Shown one piece after another: positions 33,737 to 43,102 of a stretch of DNA of 64,000 nucleotides. This DNA is from Streptosporangium lutulentum. GTDB lineage: Bacteria > Actinomycetota > Actinomycetes > Streptosporangiales > Streptosporangiaceae. The stretch spans positions 2,046,001 through 2,110,000 of the forward strand of contig NZ_JAUSQU010000001.1 in assembly GCF_030811455.1 (NCBI RefSeq). The letters are read 5' to 3'. Positions within the stretch are counted from its first letter, which is position 1, and each line of letters begins with the position of its first letter. A model generated the notes under the pieces. The model had not been told where the DNA came from and searched no databases. It worked only from the letters and a program-made list of their open reading frames with translations. The position numbers and the translations under genes are program-made.

Positions 33737-35383
33737 TCAGGGGACCATCCAGGACAGGACCGAGGTCTGGAGCGCGGACAGGACGCACAGGAAGGCGAGG
33801 AAGACCAGGCTCCAGCCGACGACCCGGCGGAAGATGTCGCCCTCCTTGCCGTTCAGGCCGACCGCCGCCGCCGCGATGACGAGGTTCTGCGGCGAGATCA
33901 TCTTGCCCAGCACGCCGCCCGAACTGTTGCCGGCGGCCATGAGAAGCTCGGAGAGCCCGGCCTGGTTCGCCGCGGTGACCTGCAGGGCGCCGAAGAGCGA
34001 GTTGGACGAGGTGTCGGAGCCGGTGACCGCCACCCCCAGCCAGCCGAGGATCGGCGACAGCAGCGCGAACGCGCCGCCCGCTCCGGCCATCAGCGTTCCG
34101 AGCGTGATCGTCTGCCCGGAGGCGTTCATCACGAAGGCCAGAGCCAGCACCGTCATCACGGTGACGATCGCCCAGCGGAGCTGGTGGAGCGCCGTCCCGT
34201 AGGCCCGCAGAGCCCGTGGGACGGAGAGCCTGAGCGCGATCATGGTGATGAGACCCGCGACGAGCATCTGGCTGCCGGGTGTGGTGAGCAGGTTGAGGCT
34301 GAAGGTGGAGAGCGTCAGCTCCTCGCCCTGGGCGTTGAACAGATGGAGTCCCGGCCACTTCACCGTGTACGTCGCCCGGTCGAGGAGGCTTTTGACCGCG
34401 GGGATCTGGCAGACGACGAACACCGCGATGATGATCCCGTAGGGCGCGTACGCCCGGATGACGTCCGCGCGCGAGTCGGGGTGGGCGACGCGTTCGGCGA
34501 ACTCGGGGGTCGGCTCGTCCGCCGCGCCGCCCGCGATCACGGCGGGCCCGGTGTACGGCTCGCGCGGACGCCAGACGCGGACCATCGCGACGACGGCGGC
34601 GGCGGACAGCAGGGCCGCGACGACGTCGGCCAGCGGCACCGAGACGAAGTTCGAGGTCGCGTACTGCCCGAGCGCGAAGACGATTCCGCAGACCAGCGCC
34701 ACCGGCCACGTCTCCCGGACGCCGCGGAGCCCGTCCACGATGAGAACGAGCACCAGCGGGACGAACACCGCGAGGATCGGCGTCTGCCTGCCCACCATCG
34801 CGCCGAGGGTGTCGCTCGACAGGCCGGTCACCTTGCCGAGCGTGATGATCGGGGTGGCCATGGCCCCGAAGGCGACGGGCGCGGTGTTGGCGGTGAGCGC
34901 CAGCACGGCGGCCTTCAGCGGGTTGAAGCCGAGGGCGATCAGCATGACCGAGGTGACCGCCACCGGCGTGCCGAATCCCGCGAGCGCCTCGATGAGGGCT
35001 CCGAACGAGAACGCGATGATGATCGCCTGGATGCGCTGGTCGTCGCTCACCCGGGCGAACGAGCGCCGCAGCACGTCGAAGTGCCCGGTCGCGACGGTCA
35101 TCTGGAAGACCCAGATCGCGTTGATCACGATCCACAGGATCGGGAAGAAGCCGAACGCCGCCCCTTCGGACCCGGCCAGCAGCGTCTGCCCGATCGGCAT
35201 TCCGTACACCGCGACGGCGATCACGATGGAGAGGGCGAGGGATACGAGTGAGGCGATCCAGGCGGTCACCCGCAACACGCCGAGCAGTACGAACAGCACC
35301 AGCAGAGGAAGCGCGGCGACCAGGGCACTCCAGGCGAGGGAATGGGCGACGGGATCGAGAATCTGCTGGTACACGGCGGCCAC
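33737..35383 (-). CDS. lldP: L-lactate permease
   Basis: 548 residues with 12-14 hydrophobic helices. LldP/GlcA signatures are present: FSFGALIEALAGFGTPVAVT, LTANTAPVAFGAMATPI and SDTSSNSLFGALQV. It imports lactate or glycolate with protons. Start is GTG at 35383, giving MAAVYQQILDPVAHSLAW; no better start is near. No lactate dehydrogenase gene adjoins it. A palindrome at 35433-35451 upstream could be the site of a GntR-type regulator not found in the window. Confidence 0.93.
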   Translation of the reverse strand: MAAVYQQILDPVAHSLAWSALVAALPLLVLFVLLGVLRVTAWIASLVSLALSIVIAVAVYGMPIGQTLLAGSEGAAFGFFPILWIVINAIWVFQMTVATGHFDVLRRSFARVSDDQRIQAIIIAFSFGALIEALAGFGTPVAVTSVMLIALGFNPLKAAVLALTANTAPVAFGAMATPIITLGKVTGLSSDTLGAMVGRQTPILAVFVPLVLVLIVDGLRGVRETWPVALVCGIVFALGQYATSNFVSVPLADVVAALLSAAAVVAMVRVWRPREPYTGPAVIAGGAADEPTPEFAERVAHPDSRADVIRAYAPYGIIIAVFVVCQIPAVKSLLDRATYTVKWPGLHLFNAQGEELTLSTFSLNLLTTPGSQMLVAGLITMIALRLSVPRALRAYGTALHQLRWAIVTVMTVLALAFVMNASGQTITLGTLMAGAGGAFALLSPILGWLGVAVTGSDTSSNSLFGALQVTAANQAGLSELLMAAGNSSGGVLGKMISPQNLVIAAAAVGLNGKEGDIFRRVVGWSLVFLAFLCVLSALQTSVLSWMVP

Positions 35384-35432
35384 CTCGCAGGTGTGCGGTT
35401 TTCCTGGTGATCAATGAGTTTTACCCCACTGG

Positions 35433-35451
35433 AGACCCTTGTAAAGGGTCT
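35433..35451. promoter_or_regulatory. candidate operator upstream of the lactate permease
   Basis: AGACCCTT-GTA-AAGGGTCT is a perfect 8-3-8 inverted repeat, 50 bases upstream of the lldP start codon. It could also act as a hairpin. The rest of 35384-35596 holds no gene. Confidence 0.5.
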
Positions 35452-35596
35452 TGTAAATATCCCGATAAAGGCCCGGGAAGATGTGCTTCCGTACCTCGGC
35501 CTTTCCGTCGCCCGCTCTCGTCTCCGTCTGAGATCGGCTGGGGGAGTTCATTCCGCGTACGTGGTGCGGGCCTTGGCGTGGAAGGGGGCCGACTCG

Positions 35597-36700
35597 TCAA
35601 TGGGGGACATGGGCTCGTCCGGTCGTCCTGCGCACGATGCGGCCGGCGGTAAGGAGAAGGACGATCGCGCCGAGGACGAGGACCGTCTGGCTGATCAGAT
35701 TGGCGGGGCTCGCGGAGCCTTCGAGGAACAACAGGACGAAGCCGCCCCAGGCGTAGGTCAGCAGCGCGCCGCCTGCCAGAGCGAGACGATGCGTGGCGCC
35801 CCAGCCGCGGTGCCGTGACCATCGGGTGACCACGACCGTCATCGCGGCGATCAGCCCGATGCCCATGGCGACGCCCCACCAGCTTTCCGGGCGGACGAAG
35901 AACAGTCCCGATGCGACGAACCCCACTGCGCCGACCAGTCGAGGGTTCGGTGCCCGCCGGTCTGTCGCCGGACGGGGGCGGCGTCCGAGGGCGAACGCGA
36001 TACCGATCAAAACCGTGATCACGGCGGCGGTGCCGATCCTCTGCGGCGTCGATGCGAGGAATCGTTCTTGTTCGTACAGGCCGTAGAAGAGCATGGCGGA
36101 GCCGAGGACGAACACGATGCCGGTAACGGCCAGGCCGAACCCGCCCAGCCAGGGTGTGGTGCTCCGGCGGGGCACCAGGGCTTCGACGACGGCAATCGGG
36201 ACACCGATGCTCCAGATCACGTGCCCGGCGACGAACACCAGCGCGTAGTGGGCGCTGACGCCGAGCGCCGGGAGGTGCGCGACGCTCTGGAAGTCGTAGC
36301 CCTCGAAGGACGGGTTGAACAGCGACTGGTCGAGCAGACCCGCCTCGAGCACGCCGTACGCCGCCGCGAGCAAGAGAACGGTGGGCCAGCCGCGCCCGGT
36401 GCGGCGTGCCGCTTCGCGGATGAGGAGTGCTCCGCCGCCGTACATGGGCGCGAGAAAGAGCACGCCCAGGAGCTCGGATGGGGGAATGTTGCCGAGCAGA
36501 TACTCCGCGACCAATGGGGCAAGGAGGAACAACCCGACCGCGGGTGCGATGCGGCGTGGCGTCCATGGCCGGCGGGAGGCGTCCGGGTGAGGGAGCTGGA
36601 GGTCGTTGAGGTGGCCGGCCGGGGCGGACGCGAGTCCGTGCCGGTGAGACGGGACGGTCTTCTCCGGTCGCGGTTCCGGTGGGGTGCTCCTGACTGTCAT
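35597..36700 (-). CDS. multi-pass membrane protein of unknown function
   Basis: 367 residues. After a ~45-residue Pro/Arg-rich cytoplasmic start there are about ten hydrophobic helices (APAVGLFLLAPLVAEYLLG is the first). Conserved-looking loops include REAARRTGRGWP and LLDQSLFNPSFEGYDFQ, and it ends RRTTGRAHVPH. I do not recognise a transporter motif. ATG at 36700 overlaps the stop of the small upstream gene (ATGA), so the two are translationally coupled and may form one membrane unit. Confidence 0.75.
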   Translation of the reverse strand: MTVRSTPPEPRPEKTVPSHRHGLASAPAGHLNDLQLPHPDASRRPWTPRRIAPAVGLFLLAPLVAEYLLGNIPPSELLGVLFLAPMYGGGALLIREAARRTGRGWPTVLLLAAAYGVLEAGLLDQSLFNPSFEGYDFQSVAHLPALGVSAHYALVFVAGHVIWSIGVPIAVVEALVPRRSTTPWLGGFGLAVTGIVFVLGSAMLFYGLYEQERFLASTPQRIGTAAVITVLIGIAFALGRRPRPATDRRAPNPRLVGAVGFVASGLFFVRPESWWGVAMGIGLIAAMTVVVTRWSRHRGWGATHRLALAGGALLTYAWGGFVLLFLEGSASPANLISQTVLVLGAIVLLLTAGRIVRRTTGRAHVPH

Positions 36701-36927
36701 GACGGCTGGGTTTGCTCCGCGGCGATGACCACGACGACCCCCAGGGCCGCCAGGATCAGGTTCGCGAAGAGCTCGTAGCCGGTCAGGGCATCGAATCGGG
36801 GGAGGACGACGCGGTTGAAGAAGTTGAGGAACATACCGAAGAGGGGCTGGGCGGCCAGGTGGTCGACGGCTCCGCTGATGCCCTGGAGAACCATGACGAT
36901 CCCCAGTAACTGGATGGGCTTGCGCAT
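36697..36927 (-). CDS. small two-helix membrane protein
   Basis: 76 residues with helices at about 7-25 (LLGIVMVLQGISGAVDHLA) and 50-70 (ELFANLILAALGVVVVIAA). Unknown family. Its stop overlaps the next start by 4 bases. The pair is divergent from the histidine kinase at 37104, but nothing shows a regulatory link. Confidence 0.68.
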   Translation of the reverse strand: MRKPIQLLGIVMVLQGISGAVDHLAAQPLFGMFLNFFNRVVLPRFDALTGYELFANLILAALGVVVVIAAEQTQPS

Positions 36928-37103
36928 GATCCAACGCTAGACACCGCCGCTGTGACGAGGATCGGTCATCGGGATCTCCCCCTCCGACCTAGGTCTCTGT
37001 TCCCGGGCGCCACGGCCGACGAAAGTGCCGCTCGTCGCGACTTTGGTATCGTCCGCTGCTCGCAGGGACGGGGCTCTCCTATCACGCCGTAGGGTTTGGG
37101 AGG

Positions 37104-38261
37104 GTGAACAGATCTGCGATCACGTCCGCGAACCGGCGTGGCCTCCGCGACTGGCTCGTGGACACCGGCTTTTTCCTGTTCGCGGCGGTCTTCGGGGTCC
37201 TGACGGCTGCAGAGCGCCTCGGCGCGTCCTCCCTGGCCGGGCCGCAGTGGCTGTTCAACCTCGACCAGATCATCGGTGTGCTGGGCTGCGTCGCGCTGTG
37301 GCTGCGCCGACGCCGGCCGGTCGAGCTCGCGCTGGTGCTGATCGTCCTGTCGGCGTTCTCCGAGATGGTCGCCGGCGCGATGCTGGTGGCGCTGTTCACG
37401 GTCGCGGTGCGCCGGCCGCCGAGAACCACGGTGGTCGTCTTCGTGCTGAGCCTGCTCGCCGGGGTCGCCTATGCCATGCTGCGTCCCGACCCCGATGAGT
37501 CCCCCCTCCTGCTGTTTCTGCTGGGCGTCGCGATCCAGAGCGCCGTGGTCGGCTGGGGCCTGTTCATCCACCACCGGCGCCGGCTCGTGCTGTCGCTGTA
37601 TGATCGCGCGGCCCGCGCCGAGACCGAGGCGCACCTGCGCGCCGAGCAGGCCCAGCACCATGCCCGTGAGGCGATCGCCCGGGAGATGCACGACGTGCTC
37701 GGCCACCGGCTGTCGTTGCTGAGCGTGCACGCCGGCGCGTTGGAATACCATCCCGGCGCCTCCGCCGAGGACATCGCCCGTTCGGCGAAGGTGATCCGAG
37801 AGAGCGCCCACCAGGCGTTGCAGGATCTGCGCGAGGTCATCGGCGTCCTGCGGGCCCCGGTCGGCGAACTGCCCCAACCCACCTTCGCCGACGTCCATCA
37901 ACTCGTCGCCGAGTCGAGCCGGGCCGGGATGCGGGTGGACCTGCGGGAGGAGGTTGCCGGGACCGTCACCGACCAGGTGGGCCGCACCGCCTACCGGATC
38001 GTGCAGGAAGGCCTGACCAACGCCCGCAAGCACGCTCCGGGAGCGGAGGTCCGCGTCCAGGTGGCGGGGGCGCCGGAGCGGGGACTGACCATCGAGGTGT
38101 GCAACGCGGCTCCCGCCGTTTCACCCACATCCGACGCGCGGTCCGGTCAGGGCCTGGTCGGCTTGGCCGAACGCGTCGCCCTGGCCGACGGGCGCCTTGA
38201 GCACGGACCCACCGCCGCGGGTGGCTGGCGGTTGTGGTCATGGCTACCCTGGCCGCCATGA
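37104..38261 (+). CDS. sensor histidine kinase (NarL partner type)
   Basis: 385 residues. Four or five membrane helices fill residues 20-155, then a coiled stretch, then HisKA_3 with the phospho-His in REAIAREMHDVLGHRLSLLS (about residue 197). The ATPase domain has the N box QEGLTNARKHAP and G box SGQGLVGLAERV. No large external sensor domain, so it probably senses in or near the membrane. GTG at 37104 directly abuts GGGAGG. Its stop overlaps the response regulator start (ATGA). Confidence 0.9.
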   Translation: MNRSAITSANRRGLRDWLVDTGFFLFAAVFGVLTAAERLGASSLAGPQWLFNLDQIIGVLGCVALWLRRRRPVELALVLIVLSAFSEMVAGAMLVALFTVAVRRPPRTTVVVFVLSLLAGVAYAMLRPDPDESPLLLFLLGVAIQSAVVGWGLFIHHRRRLVLSLYDRAARAETEAHLRAEQAQHHAREAIAREMHDVLGHRLSLLSVHAGALEYHPGASAEDIARSAKVIRESAHQALQDLREVIGVLRAPVGELPQPTFADVHQLVAESSRAGMRVDLREEVAGTVTDQVGRTAYRIVQEGLTNARKHAPGAEVRVQVAGAPERGLTIEVCNAAPAVSPTSDARSGQGLVGLAERVALADGRLEHGPTAAGGWRLWSWLPWPP

Positions 38262-38947
38262 CCACAACGGACCCCTGGACGGTGGGCGTGCTCATCGTCG
38301 ACGACGACCCGCTGGTGCGCGCCGGGCTGACGATGATGCTGGGCGGCGCCTCCGACATCCGCGTGGTCGCCGAGGCGGGCGACGGCACAGAGGTGCTGCC
38401 CCTGGTCGATCGGCATGCCCCCGACGTGGTCCTGATGGACATCCGGATGCCCGCGATGAACGGGCTGGCCGCCACCGAGGCCCTGCGCGCCCGCCGTCAC
38501 GCGCCGGAGGTGATCATCCTGACCACCTTCGACGCCGACGAGCACGTCCTGCGCGCCCTGCGCGCCGGCGCCGGCGGGTTCCTCCTCAAGGACACTCCGC
38601 CCGACGAGATCGTGACCGCGGTACGCCGGGTGGCCCAGGGTCACCCGGTCCTGTCCCCGGCGGTGACCCGGCGCCTCATCGCCCGCGTCGCCGGCTCGGG
38701 CCACGACCGGCGGCGCGCCCATGCCAGGGATCGCCTGGCACTGCTGAACGACCGTCAGCGCGAGGTGGCCGTCGCGGTCGGCCAGGGCCGGTCCAACGCC
38801 CAGATCGGGGCCGTGCTCCACCTCAGCGTCCCCACGGTCAAGACCCACGTCTCCGGCATTCTCACCAAGCTCGACCTCAACAACCGCGTCCAGATCGCAC
38901 TGCTGGCCCACGACGCGGGGCTTCTGGACGACCAGGCCCCGGACTAG
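38258..38947 (+). CDS. NarL/FixJ-family response regulator
   Basis: 229 residues. Receiver domain 1-125 with the acidic pocket IVDDDPLV, phospho-Asp in VVLMDIRMPAMNG (about residue 59) and Lys in FLLKDTPPD. The LuxR-type HTH is LNDRQREVAVAVGQGRSNAQ through VPTVKTHVSGILTKL. ATG at 38258 overlaps the kinase stop by 4 bases. Target genes unknown. Its TAG stop overlaps the stop of the convergent GDSL gene within CTAG at 38944-38947. Confidence 0.92.
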   Translation: MTTTDPWTVGVLIVDDDPLVRAGLTMMLGGASDIRVVAEAGDGTEVLPLVDRHAPDVVLMDIRMPAMNGLAATEALRARRHAPEVIILTTFDADEHVLRALRAGAGGFLLKDTPPDEIVTAVRRVAQGHPVLSPAVTRRLIARVAGSGHDRRRAHARDRLALLNDRQREVAVAVGQGRSNAQIGAVLHLSVPTVKTHVSGILTKLDLNNRVQIALLAHDAGLLDDQAPD

Positions 38948-39786
38948 GGCTGGGCCGAACCGGCGAGGACGGGCACCTTGCGCTGAATGAGGTCGGCCAT
39001 GGCGGCCTGTCCCTGCTGGTTGAGGTGCAATACGGCGTCCGGGCCTTCCTGCCCGGGCGCGAGTGCGTCGAACCCCCGGTAGAACTGAGGCTCGGACTCG
39101 CAGAGCGAATGACCCGCGAACTCGGGCTGGAGGTTGACCGAGTTCGTGTAGGGGCTGACGAACCGGACGTCGACCCGCTGCGCCCTGGCGGCCAGCGTGG
39201 CCAGGCGCAGGGTCGCGTCCAGCGCGCTGGCGACGTTGTTGCCTTCCACGCGCTCCTTGCCGCTGAACACCTGGCTGTCGCAGATCGGGTCCAACGGCAC
39301 CCCGGTGGCGTTCTCGCCCCGGGTGACCTGCCGGCCGTACCCGGTCACCACGATCTTGGCCTGCGGGCTGCGGGTCTTGATGTCGGTCAGGAGGGTGTTC
39401 AGGGCCTTGCCCATGCCGGGCAGGCGGCTGAGGATCGCCTTGGTGGGCGCGCCCGTGCAGTCCGTCTGGATGCACACTCCGCCGTATCCGGCGAAGTCGA
39501 CGTCGGTGGTGCCGATGCTCAGCATCACCACGTCGGTGTCACGCCGGAGCGCGTCCAGCTGCGGGGGCTGGTCCTTGAACGTCTGTCCCAGGGTGCTGAT
39601 GGCCGCGCCGCTGCAGGTGACGTTGGTGAAATTCACCGTCCTGCCGCTCTGGCCGAGCCGGTAGTTTCCGGCACCGGTGCCGGATCCGTAGGAGTCGCCC
39701 AGCGCCACCACGTCCAGTGACGCCGATGAGCCGGCAGCGGCGACGGCGACCGGGGCGGTGAGCACACTCAGCGCCCCGATGACTAA
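38944..39786 (-). pseudogene. secreted SGNH/GDSL hydrolase, 5' end cut off by IS1380 insertion
   Basis: The catalytic body is intact: VALGDSYGSGTGAG carries the Ser, VMLSIGTTDVDF the block-III region (GTTD rather than GND), and DAVLHLNQQGQ a late His. The signal peptide is broken. The frame reads LVIGALSVLTAPVAVAAAGS back to the CTAA at 39783-39786, where IS1380 begins. The start and first residues (MRLPFMV) lie at 43107-43127, past two IS copies; rejoining at CTAA restores an unbroken 287-residue frame with a normal signal peptide. A residual GTG at 39765 could start a non-exported product. Likely an extracellular lipase or esterase before the insertion. Confidence 0.85.
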
Positions 39787-39833
39787 CCTCGGGCTTTCAC
39801 GGTGAATATCGCCAGCCTTGATCGTTTACATGA

Positions 39834-39906
39834 GAAAAGTGCCTTTGAACTGGGATGATCGGACTTGTCTAAGGTCCCGTCCACACCAGCTCAAGAGGCA
39901 CTTTTC
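39834..39906 (+). promoter_or_regulatory. fold-back hairpin over the IS1380 transposase start (copy 1)
   Basis: GAAAAGTGCCT (39834-39844) pairs perfectly with AGGCACTTTTC (39896-39906), and CTGG/CCAG plus flanking bases extend the stem inward. The right arm contains the AGAGG ribosome site just before GTG at 39909. RNA entering from outside the IS would hide the start; a transcript starting inside the hairpin would not. Confidence 0.65.
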
Positions 39907-39908
39907 AC

Positions 39909-41282
39909 GTGAAGACTATCGCTTCGCGACCCAAGATCGTCATGTCCGCCGACGGCTCCGGGCTCATCTCCCAATCAGGCGCGCTGCTGTTGCTGGAAAC
40001 GCTGCGCGTCACCGGCCTGGACCAGGCCCTGTCGGAGCAATTGCAACGATGGCGACCGGCCCGCGCGATCCACGATCCCGGAAAGATCATCGCTGATCTC
40101 GCCGTCAGCCTCGCCCTGGGAGGCGACTGCCTGGCCGACATCGCGATACTGCGCTCTCAGCCGGAACTGTTCGGCCCCATCGCCTCTGACCCGACCGTCT
40201 CCCGGCTGATCGACCGGCTCGCCACCGACACCGCCAAAGCCCTGAAAGCGATTCGACGCGCACGCGCCATCGCCCGTGAACACGCCTGGACCCTCGCCGC
40301 GTCAGCCGCGCCCGGAGCCGACGGCCAGCTAATCCCCATCGATCTGGACGCCACCATCGTCATCGCCCACTCTGAGAAGGAAAACGCCACCCCGACCTGG
40401 AAGAAAACCTTCGGCTTCCACCCCATGACCGCCTTCGCCGACCACGGCACCGACGGAGCCGGTGAGCCACTGGCCCTGGTGCTGCGAGCGGGCAACGCCG
40501 GCTCCAACACCGCCACCGACCACATCAACGCCACCGTCTTGGCCCTGGCCCAACTGCCCCGGGCCCGACGCCGTCAGATTCTGATCCGCACCGACTCAGG
40601 CGGCGGCACTCATGAGTTCCTCACCTGGCTGACCCGTCCAGGCCGGTGGTTGAAATACTCCATCGGCTTCACCATCACCGACGACATCGGCGCCGCGATC
40701 GGTCGCTTGCCCGCCAGCGCGTGGACACCCGCCTACGACGCCGAGGGGCAGGTCAGAGCAGGCGCCTGGGTCGCCGAGATCACCGGCCTGGCGAACCTGA
40801 CCTCCTGGCCCAAGGGCATGCGCGTCATCGTCCGCAGGGAGCGCCCGCACCCCGGTGCGCGGCTGCGCTTCACCGACCCCGGCGGGCACCGCTTCACCTG
40901 TTTCGTCACCAACACCAAGCAAGGCCAGCTCGCCGATCTGGAGCTGCGCCATCGTCGCCGCGCCCGCGCCGAGGACCGCATCCGCTGCGCCAAGGACACC
41001 GGCCTGCGCAACCTGCCGCTGCACGATTTCACCCAGAACCAGATGTGGTGCGAGATCGTCGCGTTGGCCGGCGACCTCATGGCCTGGATGCAGATGCTCG
41101 CCCTGCAGGGCCCGGCCCGCCGCTGGGAGCCCAAACGCTTGCGGCTGCGCCTGTTCGCCGTCGCCGGACGCCTGGTCCACGGCGGCCGGCGGCTCCGGCT
41201 CCGCATCGCCGCCCGATGGCCCTGGGCACCGCAGATCATCGCCGCCGTCACCCGCCTGCAAGCCCTGCCGGCACCGCCCTGA
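39909..41282 (+). CDS. IS1380-family transposase, copy 1
   Basis: 457-residue DDE transposase. GLDQALSEQLQRWRP and DPGKIIADLAVSLALGGDCL are typical openings of the family; LIPIDLDATIVIAHSEKE holds a first Asp, ILIRTDSGGGTHEF a second, and the C-terminal region MWCEIVALAGDLMAWMQML completes the fold. It moves the element by cut-and-paste or copying. GTG at 39909 with AGAGG upstream, sequestered in a hairpin. Identical to copy 2 as far as I compared. Confidence 0.93.
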   Translation: MKTIASRPKIVMSADGSGLISQSGALLLLETLRVTGLDQALSEQLQRWRPARAIHDPGKIIADLAVSLALGGDCLADIAILRSQPELFGPIASDPTVSRLIDRLATDTAKALKAIRRARAIAREHAWTLAASAAPGADGQLIPIDLDATIVIAHSEKENATPTWKKTFGFHPMTAFADHGTDGAGEPLALVLRAGNAGSNTATDHINATVLALAQLPRARRRQILIRTDSGGGTHEFLTWLTRPGRWLKYSIGFTITDDIGAAIGRLPASAWTPAYDAEGQVRAGAWVAEITGLANLTSWPKGMRVIVRRERPHPGARLRFTDPGGHRFTCFVTNTKQGQLADLELRHRRRARAEDRIRCAKDTGLRNLPLHDFTQNQMWCEIVALAGDLMAWMQMLALQGPARRWEPKRLRLRLFAVAGRLVHGGRRLRLRIAARWPWAPQIIAAVTRLQALPAPP

Positions 41283-41493
41283 CCAGCATCAAGCCGCTCC
41301 ACCGACCAAGAAAGGACACCCACGGGCTCGTGGAACCCCGCCCACCCGGCGCGACAGCCGGGCCACCACGCTGACCAGGAAGCGAAATCACGCCTCAGCC
41401 AAATGCTTCAGCCGACCACACGAAGATCACGAAAGATCGAGGCTAACCTCGGGCTTTCACGGTGAATATCGCCAGCCTTGATCGTTTACATGA

Positions 41494-41566
41494 GAAAAGT
41501 GCCTTTGAACTGGGATGATCGGACTTGTCTAAGGTCCCGTCCACACCAGCTCAAGAGGCACTTTTC
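41494..41566 (+). promoter_or_regulatory. fold-back hairpin over the IS1380 transposase start (copy 2)
   Basis: Same 11-base-pair stem and sequestered ribosome site as in copy 1. It matters more here because transcription of copy 1 runs straight into copy 2. Confidence 0.65.
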
Positions 41567-41568
41567 AC

Positions 41569-42942
41569 GTGAAGACTATCGCTTCGCGACCCAAGATCGT
41601 CATGTCCGCCGACGGCTCCGGGCTCATCTCCCAATCAGGCGCGCTGCTGTTGCTGGAAACGCTGCGCGTCACCGGCCTGGACCAGGCCCTGTCGGAGCAA
41701 TTGCAACGATGGCGACCGGCCCGCGCGATCCACGATCCCGGAAAGATCATCGCTGATCTCGCCGTCAGCCTCGCCCTGGGAGGCGACTGCCTGGCCGACA
41801 TCGCGATACTGCGCTCTCAGCCGGAACTGTTCGGCCCCATCGCCTCTGACCCGACCGTCTCCCGGCTGATCGACCGGCTCGCCACCGACACCGCCAAAGC
41901 CCTGAAAGCGATTCGACGCGCACGCGCCATCGCCCGTGAACACGCCTGGACCCTCGCCGCGTCAGCCGCGCCCGGAGCCGACGGCCAGCTAATCCCCATC
42001 GATCTGGACGCCACCATCGTCATCGCCCACTCTGAGAAGGAAAACGCCACCCCGACCTGGAAGAAAACCTTCGGCTTCCACCCCATGACCGCCTTCGCCG
42101 ACCACGGCACCGACGGAGCCGGTGAGCCACTGGCCCTGGTGCTGCGAGCGGGCAACGCCGGCTCCAACACCGCCACCGACCACATCAACGCCACCGTCTT
42201 GGCCCTGGCCCAACTGCCCCGGGCCCGACGCCGTCAGATTCTGATCCGCACCGACTCAGGCGGCGGCACTCATGAGTTCCTCACCTGGCTGACCCGTCCA
42301 GGCCGGTGGTTGAAATACTCCATCGGCTTCACCATCACCGACGACATCGGCGCCGCGATCGGTCGCTTGCCCGCCAGCGCGTGGACACCCGCCTACGACG
42401 CCGAGGGGCAGGTCAGAGCAGGCGCCTGGGTCGCCGAGATCACCGGCCTGGCGAACCTGACCTCCTGGCCCAAGGGCATGCGCGTCATCGTCCGCAGGGA
42501 GCGCCCGCACCCCGGTGCGCGGCTGCGCTTCACCGACCCCGGCGGGCACCGCTTCACCTGTTTCGTCACCAACACCAAGCAAGGCCAGCTCGCCGATCTG
42601 GAGCTGCGCCATCGTCGCCGCGCCCGCGCCGAGGACCGCATCCGCTGCGCCAAGGACACCGGCCTGCGCAACCTGCCGCTGCACGATTTCACCCAGAACC
42701 AGATGTGGTGCGAGATCGTCGCGTTGGCCGGCGACCTCATGGCCTGGATGCAGATGCTCGCCCTGCAGGGCCCGGCCCGCCGCTGGGAGCCCAAACGCTT
42801 GCGGCTGCGCCTGTTCGCCGTCGCCGGACGCCTGGTCCACGGCGGCCGGCGGCTCCGGCTCCGCATCGCCGCCCGATGGCCCTGGGCACCGCAGATCATC
42901 GCCGCCGTCACCCGCCTGCAAGCCCTGCCGGCACCGCCCTGA
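41569..42942 (+). CDS. IS1380-family transposase, copy 2
   Basis: 457 residues, identical to copy 1 in every segment compared, with the same GTG start and Asp motifs (PIDLDATIV, IRTDSGGG). It is in line behind copy 1. Both frames are intact, so the pair may be active. Confidence 0.93.
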   Translation: MKTIASRPKIVMSADGSGLISQSGALLLLETLRVTGLDQALSEQLQRWRPARAIHDPGKIIADLAVSLALGGDCLADIAILRSQPELFGPIASDPTVSRLIDRLATDTAKALKAIRRARAIAREHAWTLAASAAPGADGQLIPIDLDATIVIAHSEKENATPTWKKTFGFHPMTAFADHGTDGAGEPLALVLRAGNAGSNTATDHINATVLALAQLPRARRRQILIRTDSGGGTHEFLTWLTRPGRWLKYSIGFTITDDIGAAIGRLPASAWTPAYDAEGQVRAGAWVAEITGLANLTSWPKGMRVIVRRERPHPGARLRFTDPGGHRFTCFVTNTKQGQLADLELRHRRRARAEDRIRCAKDTGLRNLPLHDFTQNQMWCEIVALAGDLMAWMQMLALQGPARRWEPKRLRLRLFAVAGRLVHGGRRLRLRIAARWPWAPQIIAAVTRLQALPAPP

Positions 42943-43102
42943 CCAGCATCAAGCCGCTCCACCGACCAAGAAAGGACACCCACGGGCTCGTGGAACCCCG
43001 CCCACCCGGCGCGACAGCCGGGCCACCACGCTGACCAGGAAGCGAAATCACGCCTCAGCCAAATGCTTCAGCCGACCACACGAAGATCACGAAAGATCGA
43101 GG

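Larger units (their letters stand above)
39787..41442 (+). mobile_element. IS1380-family insertion sequence, copy 1
   Basis: 1656 bp. Ends are imperfect inverted repeats: CCTCGGGCTTTCACGG on the left and, read inward, CCTCGATCTTTCGTGA on the right. CTAA lies on both sides (39783-39786, 41443-41446). One transposase gene, same strand. Confidence 0.93.
41447..43102 (+). mobile_element. IS1380-family insertion sequence, copy 2 (tandem)
   Basis: Second 1656-bp copy in the same orientation, period 1660 bp, separated from copy 1 only by CTAA (41443-41446) and followed by CTAA (43103-43106). No differences between copies were noticed. Confidence 0.93.
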
